Assembly (NCBI GenBank): GCA_024639025.1
Contig: JAHEJF010000177.1
Span: 1-5,154, forward strand
Length of the DNA: 5,154 nt
Source of the DNA: Ahrensia sp.
GTDB taxonomy: Bacteria; Pseudomonadota; Alphaproteobacteria; Rhizobiales; Rhizobiaceae
Direction of reading: 5' to 3'
Position 1 is the first letter of the stretch. Each line of letters begins with the position of its first letter. Of this stretch, positions 1-5,154 are shown piece by piece. The position numbers were made by a program, and so were the translations under genes. The notes under the pieces are model-generated. The model did no database searches, was not told the DNA's origin, and worked only from the letters and a program-made list of their open reading frames with translations.

Positions 1-571
1 TTTTGGCGGTGCCTATGCAGTTCTGGCCTATGTGGGCCAGCAAGCAGTCGAGCTATATGGCTGGTTGACGCCTGACGATATGCTCAAAGGGTTGGGGCTC
101 GCTGAAACCACGCTTGGACCGCTGGTCCTGGTGCTGGTGTTTGTCGGCTATCTGGGTGGCGCGGCGAGTATGCCGGGACTGGCTCATGCAGGCGGCTTGT
201 TGGGTGGCCTGATTGCAGCGTTTTTCACATTCGTGCCTTGCTTTTTGTGGATCTTTGCCGGCGCACCGCACATGGAACGTTTGCGGCACCTTTCATGGCT
301 GACGGCCAGCCTTGCAGCGGTGACAGCCACGGTCGTGGGTGTGATTGCCAATCTTGCAGTTTGGTTTGGTCTTAATGTGCTGTTCGGGGAATTGGGCAAC
401 ACCCGATTGGGGCCGCTCGAAATACCGACCATTGATCCCGGTCAATTCGACTGGGCAGCAGCGGCAATCGCCGTGACGAGCGGGATTGCCCTATTGCGTT
501 ACAAGGTCAATTTGCTGATTGTGCTGGCCAGTTGCGGACTCGTCGGCGCTTTGGTGTCTGCCACGCTTTGA
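1..571 (+). CDS. chrA: Chromate transporter ChrA, C-terminal part (5'-truncated by window edge)
   Basis: This is the C-terminal half of a CHR-family inner-membrane transporter, a family known for chromate efflux. The frame is open from base 2 and 189 residues are visible before TGA at 569-571. Full-length two-domain members are about 400-450 residues, so the N-terminal domain lies outside the window. The fragment opens with [11 protein letters not shown], the family's second-domain FGGAY motif. [10 protein letters not shown], then [10 protein letters not shown] at 32-41 and [14 protein letters not shown] at 76-89 follow. Hydrophobic segments fall near residues 39-57, 63-88, 100-126, 151-165 and 168-186, consistent with about five membrane helices. 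An internal GTG at 32 is not the start, because homology continues upstream of it. Oddity: the usual ETTPGPL core reads ETTLGPL here, so substrate could differ. The gene converges on prs with 11 bases between stops. Family membership is secure; chromate as substrate is inferred. Confidence 0.9.
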   Translation, partial: FGGAYAVLAYVGQQAVELYGWLTPDDMLKGLGLAETTLGPLVLVLVFVGYLGGAASMPGLAHAGGLLGGLIAAFFTFVPCFLWIFAGAPHMERLRHLSWLTASLAAVTATVVGVIANLAVWFGLNVLFGELGNTRLGPLEIPTIDPGQFDWAAAAIAVTSGIALLRYKVNLLIVLASCGLVGALVSATL

Positions 572-582
572 TGGAATTGGTT

Positions 583-1521
583 TTAGTCGAACAGGCTTGA
601 GACTGATTGCTCGTGCGCGGTGCGGGCGATTGCTTCGCCGATCAGGTCGGTGATTGAAATTACCCTGATATTTGGAGTCGCTTTCACATCGGGCGTCGGC
701 TGAATGGAATCGGTGATGACCAGTTCCTTGAGTGCTGAATTGGCAATGCGATCGGTCGCCGCGCCGGACAACACGCCATGGGTGATGTAGGCGGTTACGC
801 TTTTTGCGCCCTGGTTCATGATGGCGTCGGCCGCGTTGCACAGCGTGCCGCCTGAATCGATTATGTCGTCGATCAGAAAACAGTGTTTGCCGGAGACGTC
901 ACCGATAACATTCATGACTTCTGATTCACCCGGTCGGTCGCGGCGCTTGTCGACGATTGCAAGCAGCGTGTCATCCAGTCTCTTTGCCAGTGAACGGGCA
1001 CGAACCACGCCGCCGACATCGGGCGAGACGATCATCACGTCCTGCAGATTCTTGTATTTTGCCTTGATGTCGCGCGCCATCACCGGCACGGCATAAAGGT
1101 TGTCGGTGGGGATATCGAAAAAGCCCTGGATTTGCCCGGCATGAAGATCAAGGGTCAAGACGCGGTCGGCGCCTGCTTCGGTAATCAGATTGGCTACAAG
1201 CTTGGCGGAGATGGGTGTGCGTCCTTGGGCGCGCCGGTCCTGGCGTGCGTAGCCAAAATAGGGCAGCACGGCGGTAATGCGCCGCGCCGAGGAACGCCGG
1301 AAGGCGTCGACCATGATCAGCAGTTCCATCATGTGGTCATTGGCCGGTCTTGAGGTGGATTGCAGAATGAAGATATCTTCGCCGCGGACATTTTCCTGAA
1401 TCTCGACGAAAATCTCGTCGTCGGCGAAGCGACGAACATTGGCTCGGCCGACGCTCATTCCCAGATATTTTGCGACAGATTCGGCAAGCTGCCGGTTGGA
1501 ATTGCCAGCAAAGAGTTTCAT
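583..1521 (-). CDS. prs: Ribose-phosphate pyrophosphokinase (PRPP synthetase)
   Basis: This cytoplasmic enzyme transfers pyrophosphate from ATP to ribose 5-phosphate, making PRPP for purine, pyrimidine, NAD, histidine and tryptophan synthesis. It is complete at 312 residues, the usual class I length. Visible motifs in order: [10 protein letters not shown] at 4-13; [19 protein letters not shown] at 31-49; the ATP-binding loop [17 protein letters not shown] at 91-107; the PRPP synthetase signature [16 protein letters not shown] at 125-140, with metal ligand H127; the catalytic flexible-loop start [10 protein letters not shown] at 191-200 (K192, R194); and the ribose-phosphate loop DDIIDSGGT at 218-226. 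All key residues are present, so it should be active. The ATG at 1521 has GAGG nine bases upstream and matches the N-terminus typical of alphaproteobacterial Prs. A 135-base gap separates it from the lipoprotein gene, and a weak promoter candidate lies there, so it is probably transcribed at least partly on its own. Confidence 0.98.
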   Translation of the reverse strand: MKLFAGNSNRQLAESVAKYLGMSVGRANVRRFADDEIFVEIQENVRGEDIFILQSTSRPANDHMMELLIMVDAFRRSSARRITAVLPYFGYARQDRRAQGRTPISAKLVANLITEAGADRVLTLDLHAGQIQGFFDIPTDNLYAVPVMARDIKAKYKNLQDVMIVSPDVGGVVRARSLAKRLDDTLLAIVDKRRDRPGESEVMNVIGDVSGKHCFLIDDIIDSGGTLCNAADAIMNQGAKSVTAYITHGVLSGAATDRIANSALKELVITDSIQPTPDVKATPNIRVISITDLIGEAIARTAHEQSVSSLFD

Positions 1522-1530
1522 GCCTTGTCG

Positions 1531-1534
1531 CCTC
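1531..1534 (-). promoter_or_regulatory. Ribosome binding site of prs
   Basis: GAGG on the minus strand (CCTC on the plus strand) lies nine bases before the ATG at 1521. It supports that start together with the conserved N-terminal sequence. A nearer AAGG is only one base from the ATG and is too close to serve. Confidence 0.55.
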
Positions 1535-1563
1535 GCGGTGCGCAGTTTGGTCCGGTTGACGGC

Positions 1564-1591
1564 GTTTTAGCGACCATGGGCCAAGATGCAA
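1564..1591 (-). promoter_or_regulatory. Candidate sigma-70-type promoter of prs
   Basis: On the minus strand TTGCAT (1591-1586) and TAAAAC (1569-1564) are separated by 16 bases. They resemble the -35 TTGACA and -10 TATAAT elements. Transcription would begin near 1557, giving a leader of about 35 bases with room for the GAGG ribosome site. Matches are only moderate and no transcript data are available, so this is a suggestion. Confidence 0.25.
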
Positions 1592-1601
1592 TAGATGTGA
1601 T

Positions 1602-1639
1602 GTGATTCAATCATCGATTCGGTGGATTAGTTGTGATTC
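1602..1639. repeat. Spaced GTGATTC direct repeat upstream of prs
   Basis: GTGATTC occurs at 1602-1608 and again at 1633-1639, a 31-base period that is close to three helical turns. A shorter GATTC sits between them at 1616-1620, and the first copy overlaps the 11-base inverted repeat TGATTCAATCA at 1603-1613. The cluster lies just upstream of the candidate prs promoter, where an activator or repressor might bind. Short repeats like this also arise by chance in AT-richer spacers, so confidence is low. Confidence 0.2.
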
Positions 1640-1656
1640 CTGTCGAATGCTTCGCA

Positions 1657-2232
1657 TCAGCCCTGCGCGGCACCGCGCCAGCTCGCATATTGGCTCAAAA
1701 CCGTATCGGCAATTTTTTCCATTGTTGCAGCGGGTACAGCCGCCCAGGGATCGCTGGCAGCACCAACGATTTTCTCTTCCCCCTGAATGCGATGAACTCT
1801 TTGACCTTGCGGGGTGAATACGTCCCAGACATGGATCACCGTGATCGTGCCAGATTCCGAGAGGGCAGAGAAATACCCCCGGATCTCATGATTGATCGTA
1901 ATCGATGATGAAGGTTCAAGCTTTATGCCGCTGAGCGGTGCTGCTGAAGACAATCGACGCGACAGCGCGGTCACATTGGTGACCGGTGCGCCCACCACGG
2001 GTGCAAAATAAACAGTGGCAATCAAATCTGCCGGTGCAATCGATGCCGTTTGCGGCTGTGTCGGCTCTTGCGTTTGTGCTGTTACCTGACCGGAGTCAGG
2101 TGGCGTTGCCGCCTGGCTCTCGGGTTGTTCGACACCCAATGTGGGATCTGTCGAATTACAAGCGCCCAGAGCGAGCAAGAGCCCGCCCATGACCAACAGA
2201 CGCCGCCAATAGTTGTTTTTGCCATTGCGCAT
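1657..2232 (-). CDS. Uncharacterised outer-membrane-type lipoprotein
   Basis: This 191-residue protein has a clear lipoprotein signal: a positively charged start (R2, K5, R10, R11), a hydrophobic stretch at 12-22, and lipobox L22-G23-A24-C25. Cysteine 25 would be diacylated by Lgt, encoded in the same cluster. Residue +2 is Asn rather than Asp, which by the enterobacterial sorting rule favours the outer membrane. Residues 26-66 are a low-complexity linker rich in Pro, Gln, Thr and Ala. Residues 67-185 look like a folded domain, with RGYFSALS at 118-125, VWDVFTPQGQRVHRIQGEE at 135-153 and DPWAAV at 161-166. I do not recognise a characterised family; similar small lipoproteins appear in Rhizobiales as hypothetical proteins, to my recollection. 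The ATG at 2232 is preferred over one 18 codons upstream because it places the signal peptide at the N-terminus and has GAGG six bases before it. Confidence 0.88.
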   Translation of the reverse strand: MRNGKNNYWRRLLVMGGLLLALGACNSTDPTLGVEQPESQAATPPDSGQVTAQTQEPTQPQTASIAPADLIATVYFAPVVGAPVTNVTALSRRLSSAAPLSGIKLEPSSSITINHEIRGYFSALSESGTITVIHVWDVFTPQGQRVHRIQGEEKIVGAASDPWAAVPAATMEKIADTVLSQYASWRGAAQG

Positions 2233-2238
2233 ATGTTG

Positions 2239-2242
2239 CCTC
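2239..2242 (-). promoter_or_regulatory. Ribosome binding site deciding the lipoprotein start
   Basis: GAGG on the minus strand (CCTC on plus) lies six bases before the ATG at 2232. The upstream in-frame start at 2286 would put 18 polar residues before the signal peptide, so this site and the signal-peptide layout together select 2232. Confidence 0.6.
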
Positions 2243-2263
2243 AACCACCCCTGATTATGCTGG

Positions 2264-2291
2264 AGCCTAACGCCAGAAGCAGCCAAATCAA
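2264..2291 (-). promoter_or_regulatory. Weak candidate promoter of the lipoprotein gene
   Basis: In the 146-base gap between pgeF and the lipoprotein gene, TTGATT (2291-2286) and TAGGCT (2269-2264) are 16 bases apart on the minus strand. The -35 match is fair and the -10 match poor. An alternative -10, CATAAT at 2259-2254, is closer to consensus but has no good -35 partner and would leave a leader of only about 14 bases. No convincing terminator for pgeF is seen here, so read-through from the lgt cluster is also possible. Confidence 0.18.
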
Positions 2292-2378
2292 GGCTGGTTA
2301 TTGATAATCACGGATTTCTGGAGGGTTTGTGTTCGGCAAATTCATTCGCTGCCTTGTCCCAAACAGAAAAGATATGGC

Positions 2379-3176
2379 CTAAGCCAGCGCGATAGCCGAC
2401 ATTTGGCGGCCGTAGTCGGGTTCGTTGCGATGCGTTGTGCGCCGATAGGAAAAAAAGTTATTCTCGTCCGCATAGGTGCACTCACCGGATTTGTGCGCCT
2501 GTACGCCGGCGCTTTCAAGCCGGCCCAGAATGAACCCCTGCAGGTCGAAGCGATAGTGGGCAGGCTTGAGCGCTTTGACAAAGAAGCGCTTATAGGCATC
2601 ATCGTGACTGCGGAACCGCTCCTTGAATTCAGCGCCGATCTCATAGTTTTTTTGGCTAATGCAGGGTCCCAATACTGCAATAATTTCAGACCTTTGCGCG
2701 CCAAGATCAACCATGGCATCCACGGTATTTTCAACAATGCCTGTCAGCGCGCCCTGCCATCCGGCATGGCAGGCACCGATGATTTTCCTGCCCTTATCTG
2801 CAAAAAGAATGGGGCCGCAGTCTGCCGTCAAAATGGCGAGCCCCATGCCGGGCCGGTCGGTAACCAGTCCGTCGGCCTCCGGACGATTTTCTTCCATTGG
2901 TCCGGTGACTTTGATGACTTTGGCAGAGTGGATCTGATAGCAGCCTGCCACATTGGCGGGTTCAACGCCCAGATCAAGCGCAATGCGGCGGCGGTTTTCG
3001 AGCACCAGCGCACGATCGTCTTTTGACCCAAGACCTGCATTGAGCGTGCCATACAGGCCGGTCGATACACCGCCCTGCCGAGTATAAAACCCATGCGCAA
3101 TACCATCGGGCCGCATTGCCGAGAGTGCTGGCGCTGAGATGGAGGACAGGTTTTGTGTCGATGTCTGGTTCATCAT
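2379..3176 (-). CDS. pgeF: Peptidoglycan editing factor PgeF (YfiH/laccase-domain protein)
   Basis: This is a cytoplasmic zinc/copper-binding enzyme of the YfiH (multi-copper polyphenol oxidoreductase, PF02578) family. The E. coli member prevents misincorporation of L-Ser for L-Ala in peptidoglycan precursors; relatives, including human FAMIN/LACC1, act on purine nucleosides. With the ATG at 3176 it has 265 residues, normal for the family. Motifs: HGFYTRQGGVS at 28-38, QIHSAKV at 81-87, TADCGPIL at 117-124, CHAGWQG at 136-142, GPCI at 170-173 and FFSYRR at 241-246. The three expected metal ligands are H83, C120 and H137. The usual HAGWRG or HAGWKG reads HAGWQG here, a minor variation. An upstream TTG at 3206 would add ten residues and abut the methyltransferase stop; neither start has a strong ribosome site, and the next ATG (3173) is equally possible. 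The gene follows the methyltransferase on the same strand, so co-transcription with lgt is likely. Confidence 0.92.
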   Translation of the reverse strand: MMNQTSTQNLSSISAPALSAMRPDGIAHGFYTRQGGVSTGLYGTLNAGLGSKDDRALVLENRRRIALDLGVEPANVAGCYQIHSAKVIKVTGPMEENRPEADGLVTDRPGMGLAILTADCGPILFADKGRKIIGACHAGWQGALTGIVENTVDAMVDLGAQRSEIIAVLGPCISQKNYEIGAEFKERFRSHDDAYKRFFVKALKPAHYRFDLQGFILGRLESAGVQAHKSGECTYADENNFFSYRRTTHRNEPDYGRQMSAIALA

Positions 3177-3207
3177 GGCTTGAAATAGTTGGATCGCTAT
3201 TGGCAAG

Positions 3208-4326
3208 TCAACCGTCAGTCTCTTGCACCTTCGCAGGGGTAAACGGGGCAGGTGGGATCGTGGGCGTGTCGGACAGGCACATTACCTTGAACAATTGACC
3301 CATCTGGTCATGTCCACTGCCGGCGAGACGATTGACATCCTGCGTGATTTTTTGGCGGGTTTTGTCATCCTTGTCGGCGCCCAGCGCGCCGGCTCGCTCA
3401 AGCAGGCCAAGCCCAAGAAGAAATTCGGCTTGCGTGACGATATCGCTCGCCTTGGCGCCGCCCGCTGCGGCGGCAATCTGAAGCGCCTGAAAGTCGACAT
3501 GGCTGGTTAAATCTGCCTGACCCGGATGGGCAAATATTTGCTCATATTTATGCCTTCTGACAGCCTGCAGTGTATCGCCCACGGCCGAATGGGCGTGCCC
3601 GTAATCAAAGATCAAAGCAAATCCACGATGGGCCTGGATATGTTCGGCCATCTGCTGGCAGAGCGCCTCGCGGGCTGGCGCATACTCAAACACGGTACCA
3701 TCGGGGGCCGTAGCAGCGTCCAACGGCAGCAATGAATTGTCGATGCTTGCCGAACCAATGGCCATCGCCAGTTCATTACTGTCGTCCAGCCCCACCATGC
3801 GCTCGAGCCAACCATGCCCGGTTTTGACAAATTGTCGGGCGGGCAGGGCGTCAAACAGCTCATTGGCAATAAACAGGGTCGGTGCGCCTTTCAGCTCAGC
3901 GATGTTTTCGATCCAGTCTATCCGATCGGTGAGCGATCCCAATACCTGCGCCTGCGCATCCGCTAATCGCGCGCTTTTTTCGACCAACAGGATTTGTGAA
4001 TCATCCAGCATGGCGGGTGCCAGCTTGGACAATGTCGATGTGATATCGCGCATCCAGGTGCCGCGACCGGGACCGATCTCGCACAGATTAAAGCTAGGCG
4101 GTGAACCGATCGCCTGCCACGCCTGAACCAGCCAGGCGGCGGTCAATTCGCCGAACATCTGGCTAACGTCGGGCGCAGTGATGAAATCGCCGTCAGCGCC
4201 AAATGGTTGCTCGCCCACATAATATCCATGCTCGGGGTGAAACAGGCACAATGCCATGTAATCGGCGATGCTGAGCGGTCCCTCGATGCCGATGCGCCGT
4301 ATCAGGTGCTGCTTAAGTGGCGTCAT
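3208..4326 (-). CDS. SAM-dependent methyltransferase, MidA/NDUFAF7 family (COG1565)
   Basis: A complete 372-residue class I methyltransferase of the PF02636 family. Eukaryotic members (NDUFAF7, Dictyostelium MidA) act in mitochondrial complex I assembly; human NDUFAF7 dimethylates an arginine of the NDUFS2 subunit. The bacterial target is not established, though the equivalent NuoD subunit is a natural guess. Motifs in order: [14 protein letters not shown] at 23-36, [14 protein letters not shown] at 47-60, the SAM-binding loop [12 protein letters not shown] at 83-94, [13 protein letters not shown] at 154-166, FDYGH at 240-244, LTSHVDF at 273-279 and MGQLFKVM at 342-349. All family hallmarks are intact. 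The ATG at 4326 lies inside the end of lgt, a 14-base overlap that implies translational coupling, with a weak GAAG site upstream. Residues 353-372 form a Pro/Thr-rich tail with no recognisable motif. Confidence 0.93.
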   Translation of the reverse strand: MTPLKQHLIRRIGIEGPLSIADYMALCLFHPEHGYYVGEQPFGADGDFITAPDVSQMFGELTAAWLVQAWQAIGSPPSFNLCEIGPGRGTWMRDITSTLSKLAPAMLDDSQILLVEKSARLADAQAQVLGSLTDRIDWIENIAELKGAPTLFIANELFDALPARQFVKTGHGWLERMVGLDDSNELAMAIGSASIDNSLLPLDAATAPDGTVFEYAPAREALCQQMAEHIQAHRGFALIFDYGHAHSAVGDTLQAVRRHKYEQIFAHPGQADLTSHVDFQALQIAAAAGGAKASDIVTQAEFLLGLGLLERAGALGADKDDKTRQKITQDVNRLAGSGHDQMGQLFKVMCLSDTPTIPPAPFTPAKVQETDG

Positions 4327-5154
4327 TGAATTCTTCGTCGCGATCGTAAAATGTAACCTCCCGTGCGCTCAGGATCAGTGCGATTCCCACAACGATCATC
4401 GGGACTGACAGCACCATGCCCATGGTCAGCCAGCCGCCCGCAAGATACCCGATATGTGCATCGGGTTCGCGGAAAAATTCTACAAATGTCCGTGCCGTTC
4501 CATAACCAGCCACAAACAGGCCGGTGACGAAGCGGGGTTTGCGCAAAACCCCATGGCGATAGATGGCAAAGGCCATGATGATCAGCAGCACCAGCCCTTC
4601 CAGTGCCGCTTCATAGAGTTGGCTCGGGTGCCTGCCGATATAACCACCGGTCGGAAACTGCACAGCCCAGGGCACGTCGCTGGCCCGACCCCACAATTCG
4701 CCATTGATGAAATTGGCCAGCCGGCCCAATCCGATGCCGATCGGAACCACGGCAGCGATGATGTCAAACAAGCTCCAGACAGGGATCTTATTTTTTATCG
4801 CGAACAAGATCATCGCCAAGGTCACGCCCAAGAAGCCACCATGGAAGGACATGCCGCCCTCCCAAACGCGAACAATGGATGACGGTTCAGCCAAAAAGCC
4901 GTCAAAGTCATAAAAGAGCACATAACCCAATCGACCACCCAGAACCGTGCCTATTGTGGCCCACAGAACAAAGTCATCCAGATCGACTGCCGAGATGGGT
5001 GCACGTGCGCCCCAGAGGGTCTCATTGGAAACCAGGCGGCGGGCATACCACCAACCCAGCAAGATGCCGACAATATAGCTGAGCGAATACCAGCGGATAG
5101 CAAACGGGCCGACCTGAAGCAGGACCGGGTCAATATTCGGAAATGCGATTGCCA
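4313..5154 (-). CDS. lgt: Prolipoprotein diacylglyceryl transferase Lgt (N-terminus at window edge)
   Basis: This inner-membrane enzyme moves diacylglycerol from phosphatidylglycerol to the lipobox cysteine of prolipoproteins, the first step of lipoprotein maturation. From base 5152 the frame gives 279 residues before TAA at 4315-4313, nearly the full family length of roughly 260-300. It begins [20 protein letters not shown], the standard Lgt N-terminal region, so an internal TTG at 5062 is not the start. Motifs (visible numbering): [11 protein letters not shown] at 72-82, [14 protein letters not shown] at 97-110 with essential H104, the Lgt signature [13 protein letters not shown] at 143-155 with R144 and N147, HPSQLYEA at 175-182, and [18 protein letters not shown] at 216-233 with Y217 and R221 matching E. 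coli Y235 and R239. About seven hydrophobic segments are present. All catalytic residues are intact. It overlaps the methyltransferase gene by 14 bases and heads the minus-strand cluster. Confidence 0.96.
   Translation of the reverse strand, partial: AIAFPNIDPVLLQVGPFAIRWYSLSYIVGILLGWWYARRLVSNETLWGARAPISAVDLDDFVLWATIGTVLGGRLGYVLFYDFDGFLAEPSSIVRVWEGGMSFHGGFLGVTLAMILFAIKNKIPVWSLFDIIAAVVPIGIGLGRLANFINGELWGRASDVPWAVQFPTGGYIGRHPSQLYEAALEGLVLLIIMAFAIYRHGVLRKPRFVTGLFVAGYGTARTFVEFFREPDAHIGYLAGGWLTMGMVLSVPMIVVGIALILSAREVTFYDRDEEFNDAT

Noticed and set aside
585..604. AGTC...GACT inverted repeat at the chrA-prs junction as a possible terminator
   Set aside because: The stem is only 4 base pairs with a 12-base loop, and no T run follows on either strand.
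1132..1605. Plus-strand open frames antisense to prs
   Set aside because: They mirror the Prs coding sequence and its leader, lack known motifs, and Prs itself is unmistakable.
1647..1657. ATGC-TTC-GCAT small hairpin at the lipoprotein stop codon
   Set aside because: Only 4 base pairs, flanks do not pair and no T run follows; it is too weak to call a terminator.
2336..2353. GGCA...TGCC inverted repeat after pgeF as a possible terminator
   Set aside because: The stem is only about 4 strong pairs and is followed on the minus strand by an A/C-rich stretch, not a T run.
2301..3026. Long plus-strand open frame of 241 codons, antisense to pgeF
   Set aside because: The opposite strand encodes a complete PgeF with all three metal ligands. 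The plus-strand translation has no recognisable domain, so it is a shadow of a real gene.
4454..4882. Plus-strand open frame of 142 codons antisense to lgt
   Set aside because: Its translation is polar and low in recognisable motifs, while the minus strand carries the Lgt signature and catalytic residues.
1..5154. Search by eye for mobile elements, tRNA or rRNA genes, CRISPR repeats, toxin-antitoxin pairs or defence genes
   Set aside because: Nearly all bases are covered by six recognisable housekeeping-type genes with short spacers; nothing in the gaps resembles any of these.

Overview
The window looks like an ordinary chromosomal stretch from an alphaproteobacterium, most likely order Hyphomicrobiales (Rhizobiales). 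This rests on the Prs sequence (N-terminus [14 protein letters not shown], signature [16 protein letters not shown]) and on the gene order lgt, MidA-type methyltransferase, pgeF, lipoprotein, prs. I recall that order from rhizobial relatives but have not searched for it. Genus cannot be fixed from the sequence alone; a Devosia-like or Pelagibacterium-like bacterium would fit, at low confidence.

Layout, left to right: positions 1-571 (+ strand) hold the C-terminal part of a ChrA-type chromate transporter whose N-terminal half lies off the left edge. The rest of the window is a run of five minus-strand genes, read from right to left. lgt (prolipoprotein diacylglyceryl transferase, cut at the right edge) overlaps a COG1565/MidA-NDUFAF7 family methyltransferase by 14 bases. 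Then comes pgeF (YfiH/laccase-domain protein), directly adjoining or about 30 bases away depending on its start. After a 146-base gap comes a small uncharacterised lipoprotein, and after a 135-base gap prs (ribose-phosphate pyrophosphokinase). chrA and prs converge tail to tail with 11 bases between the stop codons.

How the genes fit together: lgt, the methyltransferase and pgeF look like one transcription unit. It joins lipoprotein maturation at the inner membrane, a methyltransferase whose eukaryotic relatives act in respiratory complex I assembly, and a cytoplasmic enzyme linked to peptidoglycan precursor quality control. The downstream lipoprotein carries a clear lipobox, so it would itself be an Lgt substrate. 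prs supplies PRPP for nucleotide, histidine and tryptophan synthesis and probably has its own promoter.

There is no mobile element, RNA gene, CRISPR array or novel multi-gene system that I can support. The observations most worth a second look are two substitutions in the otherwise conserved ChrA core motif, the uncharacterised lipoprotein beside the lgt cluster, and a spaced direct repeat upstream of prs. No gene-free stretch exceeds about 150 bases.
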